In this document: positions 54,421 through 64,000 of the stretch, piece by piece
Layout of the letters: the number at the start of each line of letters is the position of its first letter
How positions within the stretch are numbered: the stretch's first letter is position 1
Origin: Helianthus annuus
Taxonomy: Eukaryota > Streptophyta > Magnoliopsida > Asterales > Asteraceae
Assembly (NCBI RefSeq): GCF_002127325.2
Contig: NC_035444.2
Location: forward strand, 35,108,904 to 35,172,903
Direction of reading: 5' to 3'
DNA length: 64,000 nucleotides
Made by a program: the position numbers and the translations under genes
Notes under the pieces: generated by a model
Database searches by the model: none
What the model was told of the DNA's origin: nothing
What the model saw: only the letters and a program-made list of their open reading frames with translations

Positions 54421-54698
54421 TAAAGGGGGGATTTTGTTACATACTTTTATAGTTTAATCATGTTTTGAGTCATTTTCAATAATTACAATAAGTGAGGGAC
54501 TAGTTTGACAATATCTGAAAGTTGAGGGAGTGATGAGAGAATGTGTAAAGATGGGTAGGTAGGTCGTTATAAGCTCTTGTAATAGTTAGTTGGTGGTATT
54601 CCAGTAATGAAATTGATTCCTTTCTTCTCTTATGGTTCTCCTTCAATTTCATATCGTAATAGGAGCCCCCTTCTCCTACGTGGCTCCTACGTGTTACA
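54421..54698 (+). repeat. Polypurine tract and 3' LTR of the decayed chromovirus
   Basis: TAAAGGGGGGATTT (54421-54434) directly precedes TGTTACATAC. A matching end, TGTTACA, is at 54692-54698, giving a short LTR of about 264 bp. The 5' half of the element and its other LTR are not seen. Confidence 0.6.
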
Positions 54699-55448
54699 AT
54701 GAACCCCCTAGGAGGCTCTAACCATACCTCAGCCTTAGGGTCAGTGAACATAAAATATATCAGTTTTGGATCAATCAGCGGTTCAATTCAATACAATACA
54801 ACAATCAAAATCTTGAATGGCACTAAAGTAATTTCGTAAATCCCTGATTCCCCAATATAAATTATGTTTGTAGCTCATGGGTGTAATGGTAGAGCTTCTA
54901 ACTTTTGGGATAAATCCCTAAATTGTGATCATTGTGTTGGTCTGCCTGAGAAAAGGGTGATTGTTATCGAAGCTTTTGGTTGAATGTTTGCTGTCGTTGC
55001 GATTTTGAGTAGAGGCAGGCGCTGGTTGTTGATGAAAGAGACGTTGGTTGTTGAAAGCGTTGTTAAATGGTGGGTCAAGACATAGCAAATAATGAAATTA
55101 ATATATACATGAAAAGGAAGAAAATCAGTTAGAAATCAACATTGGTGAGATGCAAAACACTATTGATGATGATGACCGGCCATGACGATGATGTATATGT
55201 GGATGTGGAAATCAGAAAATAATACGTTGACAATCTAAATCTCAAACCCAAGGACCTATCAAATTTGATGAAATTAAGATTGACAAAGTCCATGTTAAGG
55301 GGTGTAGTTAGGGTTTATGGAATTGCATTAAAAGTTGTTAATTTGTACAAAAGATATTGAAGTGGTTGATAGCGCTTACCATTTTGGGTTATCATGATAA
55401 TTATTTTCTATGAAAAAGGTGGTCTTAATAAAGAAGTTAATGGATGGG
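54699..55448. other. Gene-free stretch
   Basis: I see no coding region, RNA gene or repeat boundary that I can support here. Confidence 0.5.
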
Positions 55449-55964
55449 AATGTTTTCAGGACCAGACCGTAGATCAACCCGGTCATCTTATGGGGTTAAA
55501 GGTCGGACCGGTCCGACCGGGTTTAAAACCCGGATCAGATCATAAATTATATAAAAATATATATATAATATAGTATAAAAACTAAACATAACAAAAATTA
55601 AGTATTAAAAACTAAAGTTAACAAAAATATAGTATAAAAGACACACAAAGGGGTAAACATGTCATAAAGTAAAACTTAAGGGTGTAAATTACAACTTGAG
55701 GGGTAAAATAAAATCATCCAAGAAGCTTCTGGGGTTTATTATTGTCACATTTCACAACAAACAAGTGAATCATCATCAGTCATCACCCATCCCATTCCCT
55801 TTCCATCCCCTCAGTAACCCTTTAATTAAAAAAATTAAAAAATAAAAAAAACACTGTTTGTCGCCGCAGGTCGCAGATGTCGCAGGTCGGAGGTCGTAGA
55901 TATCGCCGGAGGAGGTTGCAGATGTCGCCGGAGGTCGCAGATGTCGAGGTCGGAGGTCGGAGGT

Positions 55965-57222
55965 TGATGTCTCTCGTTAGTGACATGCAAAAACCTAATT
56001 AACCTAGGTAGCTAGGGTAAGCAGGGTATCGAATCCAGAGGAGTCTGTGGTTAGTGCTAATTATTATTTGTTTGTAAATTTTACTAAACTAACTGATGAT
56101 TATAAAACTGATATGGAATTAAAAACACATGAAACAAGTTGCAATTAAGAAAAAGATTGAGTTGTAATAAATAATGATGAGAAACGGTGAGCACTCCGGG
56201 ATTCAGATTCTGTAATTACTAATAACCTAGTTCTGATTTTATTGGATGCTATTGATTGAATAGTAAATCTGTCACATCTACCAATTACCTATGCAGTTCA
56301 AAATCTTAATATTAATTGATCAGGTAAATATTAAAACCAGCATACATAGGAATCATTCAATCAACAAAAGCATAATTGGATTCAACACATAATTATAACT
56401 CTGACTGTCACTCAGGATTTGTCTGTCACACAAATTATATAATCACGCAAATAGTCGGTTGTCACCCGACTACAAATCCAAATCTCAATAAAAACAGAAA
56501 CTAAAATTAAAAGTGTCTCACAAGAATCATTCACCCAAAATGTCCACGAGAGATTTAGCCGCTCATGATGGTTGGTCGATCTTCAAAAGCCGGATGCGCG
56601 GTTGAAAGCATCTTGAATCTCTTTAATATGTAGGTCGTAATGATGATGTGATCCCCACTGTTGCCCTCTCTTTTTTCCTTTTTCGATAATCAATCAATTA
56701 GGATTTTATAATCCTTTTTTAAATGTCGTCCATCAAGTCAGTATGTGCTTGTGATTTAATCCTTCAAACATATGACATGTGCGCTAAACTATCTTTCAAC
56801 CGTAGCTTACGTTTGCGGACCGTAAGCTACGGTTCGTACTTTCTGTTTTCTTGGGACTTTTCCAGCCGTAGGTTACAAATATATTCCATAGGCTACGTTT
56901 AAATCATGCTGCTTCCTTTTTGTCTAGATATCAACTTTCAAGAAATGACCCATAAGCCCCTCAACTTCATTCATGCAAGTTTTTGTTGTTCCTTTGAGCT
57001 ATCTTTTGACCCGAACAACTCCCGTGTAACGTGATATTTCTTTAATAATCACCCGTTCTTGTTCCATTACATCACTAAGCTCTCTAACTTCGTCGTATTA
57101 CACGGTTAACCTGTAAAACCACAAACTTGCGTAGTCAACATATTCAAAGCATATAATCAACTAAACGGCCATAAACATGTAATATAACACCCTTTAACAT
57201 CCGGGTTTCACACCCTCCATCA
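55965..57222 (-). repeat. Element E 3' LTR (left copy)
   Basis: Includes an inverted pair GTAGCTTACG/CGTAAGCTAC around 56801-56835. Confidence 0.93.
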
Positions 57223-58912
57223 CATCCCCACACTTAACTTTGATTGTCCTCAAGCAACCATTACAAACATTAATCACCTTATTAACAAATCACCATTGCA
57301 TCCCTTACCGAATCAACAATTTAAGGTCCCAAGTCATACCCGTCCCATAGACTGACACAATCGAGATTGACAATCTGACAAATAAGTGATACGCATTTAA
57401 AACAATTTAAGACTTGCTTAACTAAAACTAACATGCTTATGATATTAAACACATGCCACACACCCTCACAATAACCACTCTTCTCGGTTTAATCAAGACT
57501 AGCGTGTAATGTGCTAGTATATATATCACTCAAAACCAAATATGCTACTTTATAATCATAAGCTTGTATAGCAATCATACCTTCACTGTGTCAAATAACG
57601 TAACACATATCAAAAGGACTTTTGGGTTTTGAGTTAAGGGTAAAGGTAAGGAAATATTTTTGGATTTTTATATTTATTGGCTAACACAACGAATACCAAA
57701 CCATGACGACTTTATTCACAAAACTACCAACACTTTTGGGTTATTTTCAACCCATTTATTCAACACGAACATAACGATGATTTTTTTTTTCTTTTTCATT
57801 CTTTTCTCTCTTTTTTTTCTTTTTTTTCTTTTTTTTTTCTCAACAAACATCTAACACACAATTGCCACTCATGGTTGGTAATCAAACGGGTTAAACAAGG
57901 TGTAACAAACGAAGGGTATAAGGCTCAACATGGTTAACTAAGGTGGGTGGATAAACAATCAACAAATAACACAATGGAAGGAATCCTAATGCATTTATCA
58001 TTTATGTGCATACGCTAAACCACAGCCTCGGCACGTATCAAACCACACAAGTTCTAATACAAAGCAACATATGGCCTACACTCAACAATTGAACATTTAT
58101 TGCAATTCACTAACAATCTAGTAGGCTCAAATATCTCACCGAACAAAAGGAATAAGGGTTACCAACACATAGCATGTGTAATTCCTAAAGCATGTTACCC
58201 CTAGTTAAGCATCTCTTCTCAACTATTTTCTAAAAACATGTCAGAAATACTCTCATGAAACTTAAAGGGACAATCATGACTAGGGATCTAAGTTAGTTTA
58301 ATATCCGAAGGAACCCTTTAGCGATTGAAAATGTTGGTTTTCATGTAGTTCAAGCATACTTGAGATAAAAATTTTCAAAATTTTTCGATTTTTTTCAATT
58401 TCAACCAATTCAAGCATTTAAGATCATCAATCTTACCAACCCTCTCTCGAATTACCGCATCCCCACACTTGGGATACATTGTCCCCAAATGTATAGTGCA
58501 ATTTATAATCTAAACTCGAGAAATACCACCTACAAACCATGAACGGCTAACAACTAGACGACTCAACACAAAGAAACCAATCCCAACACAAAGATTCACA
58601 CCACCAGGTTCACAAAAACAAATAAAATAAAGGATAGAGAGACACATTGACCTGATCAGTAAATCAGCAAGTGTCTGTGTTGTGCTCAAAACCGGAGAAT
58701 ACGCATCCAGGGATTCTCTGATATCTCACCGGGGATGTTACCAAACATCCCCACACTTGATTCATTGCATCCGTAGAGATGGAACGTAGAAACCTGTCAA
58801 ACCACAAACACACCAAAACGAAACCAAAACAAAGTACAAACTCTACATCCTCGGGCTGCCTCCCAAGAGCGCTAAGTTTAAAGGTCTTCAGCCAGACCAT
58901 ACCTGATTAAGC
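57223..58912. other. Element E internal noncoding region
   Basis: It contains a T/C-rich tract at 57780-57842 (purine-rich on the element's sense strand). Near 58845-58882, the minus strand has CTTGGGAGGCAGCCC, a word I associate with the region after pol in Athila-like elements. That suggests the RT-to-integrase block was lost between the ORF end at 58913 and this point. No further coding region is supported. Confidence 0.5.
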
Positions 58913-60394
58913 TCATGGTGGTTCAAATGGCATATCTCGTGCAAAGAACACTTGTGCTGGTGGATGGTTAGTATCCCACTGCCATCCATCACTCCATATG
59001 GCATCCAAATGATCCGGGTTATCGAAATCTATCGACTGTGAGAATTCACCCTTAATTTTCCTCGCGGGCTTCTTTTTTTCCTTTAACTGTGAGACCTCAC
59101 CCATATTCATCTCAAGTGGTCTCTTCTTAGATTCGGTTGCATCCTTTGGTGACTCCTTTTCTAACTTGACTGAACGCTTTTTGTTTCTCATCTTGAGCCA
59201 CCAGGGTGATTTGAACACTTTATCCTTCACGACCTTTTCATCCTTCGATCTGTCAATCACAACAACACTTTCTTTTGGGACATCCTCATTAATTGGAGGA
59301 TGACACTTATTAGCAATATTAGAATAAGCACAAGTGTGAGACATAAAGTTTAAGGAAAACTTACGTGACCCGAAGACCATATTTACCGTATTAGCATTCC
59401 AATCAATGGTAGCCTTCGCAGTTTTCAAGAATGGTCGGCCTAAGATAACCGGCGGTTGTCCTTCAACATTGGACGGCGTGTGGTCCACAACTAGGAAATC
59501 TTCGGGGTAATAACAATCCCCTACTCTTACAGCAATTCCTCTCAACATCCCCCTAGATGGTTTCCTTGACCCGTCTGCAAGCACAATCGTGGTGTCCACC
59601 TCTTCAAGCTCACCAAAATCGTATTCATCAAACACTCGACCTGCCAATATGCTTATGCTTGCCCCATGATCCATCAATGCGCTATCAGTCTTGAACTCAC
59701 CCAACTGGACTTGGATCATAGGCCCACTCTCCTCTTCATCTTCAACACTTGCAACCAAACGGATTGCACCACTGGTCATATTTAAACGGACGGGTGAATC
59801 ATTATCATCAACTATTACCCGTGCAGGAGTTACTGCCTCTACATCTGATTCTTCAATACAAACCTCATCTTGGGAATCCGCGATTGACTCAGATATTTGA
59901 GATTGTGAGTCCATTTGATTGTTGCTTCCTAACCTCTCGGACTCTCTTTTAACCGGCTCATTGCATAATGCATTTATAAATTCACCTAGCTTGAGTACAT
60001 CTTCATAAATCTGATATATATCTGGGATGTCTTGGGCGTAACTTGATGAGTCATATTCATTAAAATGACCATTGTCTCCATAACCAGAGTCCTCAAAATA
60101 TTCTGACTTTCCATTACAACCCCAATCTGGCTTGTACCGGTGACCATCATCCATCTCATAACCACTGTACTCCCAATTTGGAACATGATGGTAATCCATA
60201 TCATCGATCTTTTCTTGATATCTATCTTGATAAGAATAACCCTGGTAACCCGCATTTTCTTGTCTTTGCATGCGTTGGGACCATACCCACTCATCAAGTT
60301 CAGCCTTACTCTTGAACATTGGGCATATCAATGCCCAATGTCCTTGGCACCCACACCTTGTGCATGTAACATATTCTTTATATTCCCAGCTCAT
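58913..60394 (-). CDS. Element E zinc-knuckle and aspartic-protease-like protein
   Basis: This is an intact 493-codon frame from ATG 60394 (MSWEYKEYV). A single knuckle CTRCGCQGHWALIC at residues 11-24 is followed by a Tyr/Asp-rich, acidic stretch and then a retropepsin-like domain at about 225-345 (VQLGEFKTDSALMDHGAS, VILGRPFLKTA, TIDWNANTVNMVFG). The C-terminal part is Lys-rich and ends FARDMPFEPP. In relatives the active-site triad is Asp-Thr/Ser/Leu-Gly; here it is Asp-His-Gly, so catalysis is doubtful. The frame has no stops in a young element, so it may still be translated and serve as a Gag-like RNA-binding protein. That role is inference. Confidence 0.85.
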   Translation of the reverse strand: MSWEYKEYVTCTRCGCQGHWALICPMFKSKAELDEWVWSQRMQRQENAGYQGYSYQDRYQEKIDDMDYHHVPNWEYSGYEMDDGHRYKPDWGCNGKSEYFEDSGYGDNGHFNEYDSSSYAQDIPDIYQIYEDVLKLGEFINALCNEPVKRESERLGSNNQMDSQSQISESIADSQDEVCIEESDVEAVTPARVIVDDNDSPVRLNMTSGAIRLVASVEDEEESGPMIQVQLGEFKTDSALMDHGASISILAGRVFDEYDFGELEEVDTTIVLADGSRKPSRGMLRGIAVRVGDCYYPEDFLVVDHTPSNVEGQPPVILGRPFLKTAKATIDWNANTVNMVFGSRKFSLNFMSHTCAYSNIANKCHPPINEDVPKESVVVIDRSKDEKVVKDKVFKSPWWLKMRNKKRSVKLEKESPKDATESKKRPLEMNMGEVSQLKEKKKPARKIKGEFSQSIDFDNPDHLDAIWSDGWQWDTNHPPAQVFFARDMPFEPP

Positions 60395-60579
60395 ATTTTC
60401 TGCACAAGTAGCAATCGAAAAGCAGTACCGAACAAAAAGAAAACAAAGACAAAAGTGAAAGAAGAAAAAAAAAAAACAAACTAACTAGAAAAGACAAATA
60501 CTTTTTGGATTTTTTTTATGCAAAACGAAAGCAAACAAACTAAACTAAACTAAACTAAACTAGCACTAAGCGTACGACT

Positions 60580-60596
60580 CCCCGGCAATGGCGCCA
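60580..60596 (-). other. Element E primer binding site (tRNA-Asp type)
   Basis: The minus strand reads TGGCGCCATTGCCGGGG three bases after the LTR end. This matches the known tRNA-Asp primer site of Athila/Tat elements with one difference (A for G). Confidence 0.8.
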
Positions 60597-60599
60597 TTT

Positions 60600-61857
60600 T
60601 GATGTCTGTCGTTAGTGACATGCAAAAACCTAATTAACCTAGGTAGCTAGGGTAAGCAGGGTATCGAATCCAGAGGAGTCTGTGGTTAGTGCTAATTATT
60701 ATTTGTTTGTAAATTTTACTAAACTAACTGATGATTATAAAACTGATATGGAATTAAAAACACATGAAACAAGTTGCAATTAAGAAAAAGATTGAGTTGT
60801 AATAAATAATGATGAGAAACGGTGAGCACTCCGGGATTCAGATTCTGTAATTACTAATAACCTAGTTCTGATTTTATTGGATGCTATTGATTGAATAGTA
60901 AATCTGTCACATCTACCAATTACCTATGCAGTTCAAAATCTTAATATTAATTGATCAGGTAAATATTAAAACCAGCATACATAGGAATCATTCAATCAAC
61001 AAAAGCATAATTGTTTTCAACACATAATTATAACTCTGACTGTCACTCAGGATTTGTCTGTCACACAAATTATATAATCACGCAAATAGTCGGTTGTCAC
61101 CCGACTACAAATCCAAATCTCAATAAAAACAGAAACTAAAATTAAAAGTGTCTCACAAGAATCATTCACCCAAAGTGTCCACGAGAGATTTAGCCGCTCA
61201 TGATGGTTGGTCGATCTTCAAAAGCCAGATGCGCGGTTGAAAGCATCTTGAATCTCTTTAATATGTAGGTCGTAATGATGATGTGATCCCCACTGTTGCC
61301 CTCTCTTTTTTTCTTTTTCGATAATCAATCAATTAGGATTTTATAATCCTTTTTTAAATGTCGTCCATCAAGTCAGTATGTGCTTGTGATTTAATCCTTC
61401 AAACATATGACATGTGCGCTAAACTATCTTTCAACCGTAGCTTACGTTTGCGGACCGTAAGCTACGGTTCGTACTTTCTGTTTTCTTGGGACTTTTCCAG
61501 CCGTAGGTTACAAATATATTCCATAGGCTACGTTTAAATCATGCTGCTTCCTTTTTGTCTAGATATCAACTTTCAAGAAATGACCCATAAGCCCCTCAAC
61601 TTCATTCATGCAAGTTTTTGTTGTTCCTTTGAGCTATCTTTTGACCCGAACAACTCCCGTGTAACGTGATATTTCTTTAATAATCACCCGTTCTTGTTCC
61701 ATTACATCACTAAGCTCTCTAACTTCGTCGTATTACACGGTTAACCTGTAAAACCACAAACTTGCGTAGTCAACATATTCAAGGCATATAATCAACTAAA
61801 CGGCCATAAACATGTAATATAACACCCTTTAACATCCGGGTTTCACACCCTCCATCA
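60600..61857 (-). repeat. Element E 5' LTR (right copy)
   Basis: 1258 bp, nearly identical to the left copy. A short tandem of AAACT units (60538-60562) lies just inside the element beyond the primer site. Confidence 0.93.
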
Positions 61858-62484
61858 GAGGTCGCAGATGTCGCCGGTGGAGGTTGCAGATGTTGCCGGC
61901 CCGACCTTATGCGAAGACCCGCCGGCTCGACCGCCCGCCTCCCGGCCCGACCGCCGGGCTAATGTTGAAATGGCCTTATGTGCTGAACCCGCCCGGTATG
62001 TGCTCCAGATCCCGGCCGGACCGGTCCGACCGGCTGGCCCGGTCCGGTTTTGAAAACCTTGATGGGTGGGTGTTGTTCAAACAGGAAGACAAGGGCGTAC
62101 ATGTGACGCCAATGGAAATATAAACTGTTGTTCCTTATTGTGACAATGAATGGTGGGTTTTCATCATTACTAGAGATGTACTTCCATATTAGAAAATGAT
62201 GAGAATATTGGAGGATTTTATAATTCATGTACAAAATCCAAAAAAATGAAATTGAAATAATGTCTAAATGGGTCAGTTTAGAGCATGAGAAAACCTAGTA
62301 GGACTGATGTGCTGTTAAAACTCCTTCAGCAGTGAGATATGCACGGGTAATTGGGATTCCGGGTGGAGGTTACTTTTTCTCTTATTGATCACAACTTTCT
62401 CAACAATTTTTGTGTTCTTTCAAACAATCATTAAAACCCCCAAATTTAGAATAGATTAGATCGTAGTTAAAACTGAACATTAAC

Positions 62485-62571
62485 CAAAAATTCTCTGTGG
62501 ATACGATACCCTACTTACGCTATCTACATAGTTTATTTAGGTTTTTGATTGACCATAACGACAGTCATCAA
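62485..62571 (+). repeat. Diverged end of an Element E-type LTR
   Basis: The sequence GATACGATACCCTACTTACG ... TTTAGGTTTTTG ... CGACAGTCATCA resembles the reverse complement of Element E's LTR start (CGATACCCTGCTTACCC ... TTAGGTTTTTGC ... GACATCA). It is an older, plus-oriented relative, truncated on the left. Confidence 0.6.
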
Positions 62572-63550
62572 GGTCACAGCCACCACCAATCCTTTCGGCG
62601 GGCCGGCCGGGCACCGCCACTGCTCCGCCCAAACCTCTAATCTTTACATTTACTACCTTTCTTCGTTTTCGATATTGTTCTCTTCCTTTTTGTTATTGTT
62701 TGAAGCCAGGTCTAGAGCCAAATAACCTAGCCGACACCATATGCCGCCGTCAGCTACCCCGTTTTCAAAAACCAAATCTAAGCTACGAGTTACCACCACA
62801 TAACCTTAGCCGTTGCCATCGTAGGAATCACTTTCGTTTACAATCACAACCACCATGGCAACAACCCCTAACCCTAGCTGTCGTTCACCTCCAACTTTCT
62901 AGGGTTCACAGAAACAACCTGCAAATGGAACCCTAGCCGTCATCACAATGCGACTATCATGAAACACCACAGTCACCACCATACAACGGTGGTCGACAAG
63001 GGGAACAAATCCCTGACAATCTCATCAGATCAAGGGGAACAAACCCCAATTACTGTTGCCGGTAGAGAGGCACTGATGTGTTGCCAGAGAAAAGAAACAA
63101 AAAAATGATGATCAATGGCCATGATAGAGTTATCAAGGATTTGGTTGTGTAATGAAGGATAGTTTTATGCATAAATATGCAAAAGATTGATATGTAGAAC
63201 AAAATCTGGCTATATTTTGTGGCATACATAATGGAGCAGAAGAACGAAATCTCGTATGATGTGATTATAGGGTTTCATAACTTAGTGGGCTCATGACTCA
63301 CAATGGTTAGTCAAATCTCCACATGGCATGGGCTTTCGGCCTCACTCTTGGATCAAAACCTCAATTTAATTGTGGTGTTGGGCCTTATTGGCAGGACCAA
63401 CTTTACACACACAAAAAAACAAAACAAAAAAGGCGTGTGATGGCGGAAGCAGGGCAGAGAAGAAAGAAGACCTACTATCTTTATTTTTTTTATTATGACG
63501 TATGTTTATGTCTAATAGATTTCAACCAAAGTCGTTCTCATGCTTAGTTT
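62572..63550. other. Gene-free stretch
   Basis: CCACCAC- and CCGCC-rich sequence with short frames of low complexity. I see no gene I can support. Confidence 0.5.
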
Positions 63551-64000
63551 TGTCACACCCTGATTTCCTGGTGGGCCCGGACTTGGGTTTTTGCATGACA
63601 ATTGATAACAATATCACAATAGGTAGCGGAAGATGGAATAAAAATAAAGTAATAAACGTAAAAGCTTGAATTTATTAAATAAAGTTATACAAACTGTACG
63701 TGTAATTATCCACAGGCAGATAGAAATAAAAAGCTACTTGAGACTTATAAGGATACCAAGCCTGCTCCAGCCTATTCCATATTTGCTAATAACCTGCGCT
63801 TAGTCTTTTGAGAATACGTCGGCTTTCGCTGGTAACTACAATTAACTGACTCTTTTGAAAATCTTTTCAAAATTTATTTAATACCATTTGGTATTTCATT
63901 TTTAAATAACTTAGGACAAACTATATCTCTTGTTACCAGTTTTACATGTTTGTCAATACAGTCGGGGGGAATGGAAATCATATACCGGTATATGATTAAT
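63551..64000 (-). repeat. Start of another gypsy LTR, cut by the window edge
   Basis: TGTCACACCCTGATTTCCTG begins here, with GTAGCGGAAGATGGAATAA further on. Element B's LTR has the similar TGTCACACCC start and GTAGCGGAAGC. It is probably a minus-oriented Tekay-like LTR continuing to the right. Confidence 0.6.

Larger units (their letters stand above)
55965..61857 (-). mobile_element. Element E: non-autonomous Athila-like LTR retrotransposon
   Basis: Two LTRs of exactly 1258 bp (TGATGTC...CCATCA) are flanked by TSD GAGGT (55960-55964 and 61858-61862). By eye the LTRs differ at fewer than ten positions, so this is the youngest insertion here. A tRNA-Asp-type primer site follows the right LTR, and a polypurine tract (GTGTGGGGATG on the minus strand) abuts the left. 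Only one ORF is present (zinc knuckle plus protease); reverse transcriptase, RNase H and integrase are absent. It must have moved using another element's enzymes. Confidence 0.92.
55449..62060. mobile_element. GC-rich TIR element, split by Element E
   Basis: The ends are imperfect inverted repeats, AATGTTTTCAGGACCAGACC and, reversed, AAGGTTTTCAAAACCGGACC. They are flanked by a 6-bp direct repeat GATGGG (55443-55448 and 62061-62066). Inside are a perfect 18-bp palindrome GGTCGGACCGGTCCGACC (55501-55518), a variant of it near 62014-62033, and GC-rich GTCGCAGATGTCG-type repeats around the place where Element E inserted. Without Element E it is about 0.7 kb. No transposase; the superfamily is open. 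Confidence 0.6.

Noticed and set aside
54873..54940. tRNA-like sequence (GTAGCTCATGGGTGTAATGG with an A-box look)
   Set aside because: No B box, no acceptor or anticodon stem can be folded, and no 3' half is present.
57660..57854. 64-codon frame with Phe runs
   Set aside because: Translation of a T/C-rich tract inside Element E; no coding character.
62700..62936. 78-codon frame rich in Pro, His and Arg
   Set aside because: Low-complexity CCACCA-type sequence without any family match or gene signals.

Overview
This is nuclear DNA of a flowering plant. The evidence is an intronless G-type lectin receptor kinase gene, plant-type splice sites, and a dense nest of plant LTR-retrotransposon lineages (Tekay/Del-like, Tat-like and Athila-like Ty3/gypsy, Sirevirus-like Ty1/copia) with Helitron, hAT and TIR elements. 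The elements look like those of composite-family (Asteraceae) genomes, but that is an impression and not a proof. Only one gene appears intact and host-derived: the receptor kinase at 42433-44964 (minus). A second host gene survives only as a 3' fragment at about 40727-41130.

Layout. 1-14397: Element A, a minus-strand Ty3/gypsy element whose pol lies off the left edge. It shows Gag/protease (1-1407), a 1.1-kb TIR element with a minisatellite (1641-2739), an extra degenerate ORF upstream of gag (2824-3692), the primer site and the 5' LTR. That LTR is split by Element B (4490-13718), a complete Tekay-like copy with TSD GGTTT, LTRs of 2077 and 2111 bp and a single visible frameshift in integrase. 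14398-15279 is gene-free. 15280-39633: Element C, a Tat-like gypsy element with TSD GTGTG. It carries dual RNase H domains on the minus strand and a spliced six-exon gene on the opposite strand with its own TATA box. Its 5' LTR is split by Element D (27769-39131), a Sirevirus-like copia element with TSD GTGTC and a long env-like ORF after pol.

39639-40726 is old LTR sequence ending against the host gene fragment. 41356-41570 is a hAT MITE with a perfect 8-bp TSD. After the receptor kinase come a Helitron (45720-46619), a TIR element inserted in a TA microsatellite (46657-49144), a fold-back repeat (49311-50134), an LTR-like block (50171 onward), a copia fragment (51955-52628) and a decayed chromovirus with its 3' LTR (52880-54698). 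55449-62060 is a GC-rich TIR element that received Element E (55965-61857), a young non-autonomous Athila-like retrotransposon with two 1258-bp LTRs and only a zinc-knuckle/protease ORF. Another LTR starts at 63551 and runs off the right edge.

The nesting gives relative ages: C before D, A before B, and the GC-rich TIR element before E. Many breaks in C and D look like single C-to-T changes making TAA, TAG or TGA, as expected for methylated, silenced elements. I found no wholly new autonomous system. The least ordinary features are the spliced antisense gene in C, the TA-microsatellite TIR family, the hairpin arrays in the LTRs of B and C, and the protease-only Element E.
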